Source of the DNA: Oscillospiraceae bacterium
GTDB lineage: Bacteria > Bacillota > Clostridia > Oscillospirales > Ruminococcaceae
Direction of reading: 5' to 3'
NCBI GenBank assembly: GCA_031282245.1
Contig: JAITEB010000017.1
Coordinates: 1-64,000 of the forward strand
DNA length: 64,000 nucleotides
Numbering within the stretch: the first letter of the stretch is position 1; the number at the start of each line of letters is the position of its first letter. Shown here in pieces: positions 62,471 to 64,000 of this stretch. Made by a program: the position numbers and the translations under genes. The notes beneath the pieces are model-generated. The model was not told the origin of the DNA and did not search any database. It saw only the letters and a program-made list of their open reading frames with translations.

Positions 62471-63254
62471 TTAAATCTTCCGGTATATCCGAAGCGGGCA
62501 GAATCCGTATCTCCGGATGTTCCTCGTGGAACTTTCTCAGACGGCGCAGAATAGAAAGATAGGCCGGGTAGCTCCACTGCTTTCTTTGGTAGAAATATTT
62601 AAGCGGGCTGATTTCGTCAAGCTGTCGCCGAAGCAGAAAAGCGTCCGAGACAAAAAAAAGCTTGTGCTCTTTCAGATACATTCCGAGCATAGATTTTGTG
62701 TGGCCGTTGAGACCTGCCATCCAGATGCTGTCGTCGCGGAAAACGTCATAGCTTTCGCCGAAATATTTGTTCAGCAGGGTATTTGTGCTTGGCAGAAGGG
62801 TTGTGCTGCGGAACTGCCGCATATGCGTCAGCTTTTTATATTTGCTTTCACGTATGCGTGAAAGGTTTTCCTCGGTGCTGATTAAGAAATATTTGTCAAA
62901 CTGGATTAAGCCGCCGGTATTTTCCGGGTGAAGGTGCGAAATAATAATATACTGGATTTTTGCGGGGTCGACGCCGTCTTTTTCAAGCTGTTCCGTCAGC
63001 GAAGGCGAGTCCGAGCTGAGCCGATTTCCGCCAAAAAATTTTTGAAAGCGGTTTAGCGGCATTTTAGACGGCCCTGTGTCAAAAAGAACATAGCCTTTTT
63101 GGGCATGTTTTAATAGCACGCAAGTGACCGGAAGTTTTTCCGGGTCATCCGGTGAGCTTCTTTTGAAAACCTGGCGCGGCTTTTCCTTTTTGCAGCCGCA
63201 GTTATAAACTTTTATCCGCTGAATTATATATTCATCCTGCATGTAATCAGTCAT
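62457..63254 (-). CDS. metallo-beta-lactamase-fold protein with altered metal motif
   Basis: About 265 residues; ATG 63254 is used, but GTG 63278 is possible and neither has a well-spaced Shine-Dalgarno. The fold is recognisable as lactonase-like: TCVLLKHAQKGYVLFDTG, YIIISHLHPENTGGL, LNGHTKSMLGMY and LFFVSDAFLL. The canonical HxHxDH is HLHPEN (about residues 107-112), so Asp and the third His are replaced by Glu and Asn. The C-terminal His-Asp pair is SD (ILPASDIPED). It may bind metal differently or have lost hydrolase activity. It is convergent with and overlaps uppP. Confidence 0.8.
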   Translation of the reverse strand: MTDYMQDEYIIQRIKVYNCGCKKEKPRQVFKRSSPDDPEKLPVTCVLLKHAQKGYVLFDTGPSKMPLNRFQKFFGGNRLSSDSPSLTEQLEKDGVDPAKIQYIIISHLHPENTGGLIQFDKYFLISTEENLSRIRESKYKKLTHMRQFRSTTLLPSTNTLLNKYFGESYDVFRDDSIWMAGLNGHTKSMLGMYLKEHKLFFVSDAFLLRRQLDEISPLKYFYQRKQWSYPAYLSILRRLRKFHEEHPEIRILPASDIPEDLIIAL

Positions 63255-63420
63255 TTCCAATTTAGACTTAAAAACCACCTGTTTGTATTATTTTACGCAA
63301 ATGCGCGTTAAATTCATAAAAGGTCTTTCCATGTGAAAATAAAATGTGTATAATATTAAAAGCAGCGCAAGGGCGGCGCGCCGTCTTTGCAAAAAAATTT
63401 TTTTGAGAGAAGGCTTCAGC

Positions 63421-64000
63421 ATGAAATTCAAAGACTATATATATAAGCGCACGGACGAAAAAGCCGCGCTTGCAAAACTGGACGAGCTTTTGACCAGGGC
63501 GGGAAACGCGAAAAGCGCAGAAGAACAAATCGCCGTTGGCGAAGAACTTGCCGCACTTCAAAATGACACCGCAACTATGGCTTCGCTTGCTTATACGCGG
63601 AACAGTCTTGACATGAGCGACAGCTTCTATAAAGAAGAACAGGGTTTTTATGATAATTTTATACCGCTTTGCGAGGAAAAATCAATGCGAATTTCTAAAG
63701 TTTTTATTAATTCGCCTTTCCGACCCGATCTTGAGAATACATGGGGAGCAAAAGCCTTTGAGGAAATGGAAATGTCTGTAAAAAGCATTTCCGAGGAAAT
63801 AGTCGGACTGATGGGCGAGGAAGCGGAGCTTGCGCATAAATACGATGAGCTTTGCGCTTCGGCCCAGATCGAATTTATGGGCGAAACGCTAAATATAGAA
63901 CAGCTTGGCAAATATAAAGTAGATCCGGATGCAAGCGTGCGCCGCGCCGCGTGCGAGGCTATGGCCGGGTTCTATAACTCACACCTGGACGAGCTTGACG
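63421..64000 (+). CDS. M3-family oligoendopeptidase, N-terminal part
   Basis: The frame from ATG 63421 is open to the window edge (193 residues), so the C-terminus with the HExxH zinc motif is outside. The visible sequence fits the N-terminal helical region of oligoendopeptidase F/M3 proteins: LAYTRNSLDMSDSFYKEEQGFYD, INSPFRPDLENTWGAKAFEEMEM and LMGEEAELAHKYDELCASAQIEF, ending VRRAACEAMAGFYNSHLDELD. It degrades short peptides in the cytosol. A TATAAT box at about 63347 with a weak -35 17 bases earlier is the likely promoter. Confidence 0.88.
   Translation, partial: MKFKDYIYKRTDEKAALAKLDELLTRAGNAKSAEEQIAVGEELAALQNDTATMASLAYTRNSLDMSDSFYKEEQGFYDNFIPLCEEKSMRISKVFINSPFRPDLENTWGAKAFEEMEMSVKSISEEIVGLMGEEAELAHKYDELCASAQIEFMGETLNIEQLGKYKVDPDASVRRAACEAMAGFYNSHLDELD

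Overview
The window looks like a chromosomal origin region of a low-to-mid GC Gram-positive bacterium of the class Clostridia, probably near the Oscillospirales/Ruminococcaceae (an inference from gene content and protein style, not a search). It carries dnaA-dnaN-S4-recF, the rpmH-rnpA-yidD-yidC-khpB-mnmE-mnmG-rsmG-noc-parA-parB block, and many cell-wall genes. Several essential genes start with GTG or TTG behind strong Shine-Dalgarno sequences.

Layout. Positions 1-3.3 kb are the GC-rich edge of a plasmid- or ICE-like element, all on the minus strand: a DUF3991/TOPRIM protein cut by the window edge, two small Cys-containing proteins, and a ParA/ParB pair. It abuts, at nested inverted repeats, an AT-rich graveyard of two overlapping large serine recombinase pseudogenes (3.33-5.82 kb). 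In the second, the position expected for the catalytic serine is an amber codon. Next come three tRNA-Leu genes (GAG, CAA, CAG), a D,D-carboxypeptidase, a CtpA-type protease and two nearly identical tandem secreted proteins of unknown family. At 11.2-13.1 kb lies a bipartite oriC around dnaA. The dnaA-dnaN gap holds about 13 divergent DnaA-box-like 9-mers followed by a GC tract and DnaA-trio repeats. After recF come rplJ-rplL with an L10 leader, tRNA-Thr and tRNA-Pro, a relic of a ParA gene, a CdaR-type regulator, a MITE-like inverted repeat, and ftsE-ftsX with a coiled-coil M23 peptidase.

From 22.6 to 36 kb are enolase, a PdaA-like deacetylase lipoprotein, rlmB, a P-type-ATPase-like protein that has lost its catalytic motifs, a MacB/FtsX-type ABC exporter, two Ser/Pro-rich anchored surface proteins, and a stand-alone candidate small RNA. 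From 45.6 down to 37.3 kb an uninterrupted minus-strand operon (aroF-aroB-aroA-aroC-pheA-aroE-aroK-aroQ-tyrA) encodes the whole shikimate pathway plus the Phe and Tyr branch enzymes, followed by a DHHW-family protein. From 45.8 to 58.4 kb the rpmH-to-parB block with two parS sites leads into an acyl-ACP thioesterase and typA. The last 5.5 kb hold a membrane protein, a gene relic, an XRE regulator, an orphan solute-binding lipoprotein, uppP, a degenerate metallo-beta-lactamase-fold protein and the start of an M3 oligoendopeptidase.

How it works together: replication initiation and origin segregation (dnaA, dnaN, recF, oriC, parABS, noc), translation and membrane biogenesis (rpmH, rnpA, yidC, khpB, tRNAs, rplJL), tRNA-modifying mnmE/mnmG, and cell-wall remodelling (FtsEX-M23, PdaA, D,D-carboxypeptidase, UppP). 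The 33 kb between recF and rpmH, and the same-strand arrangement of dnaA and rpmH, show that the ancestral origin cluster was split by rearrangement.
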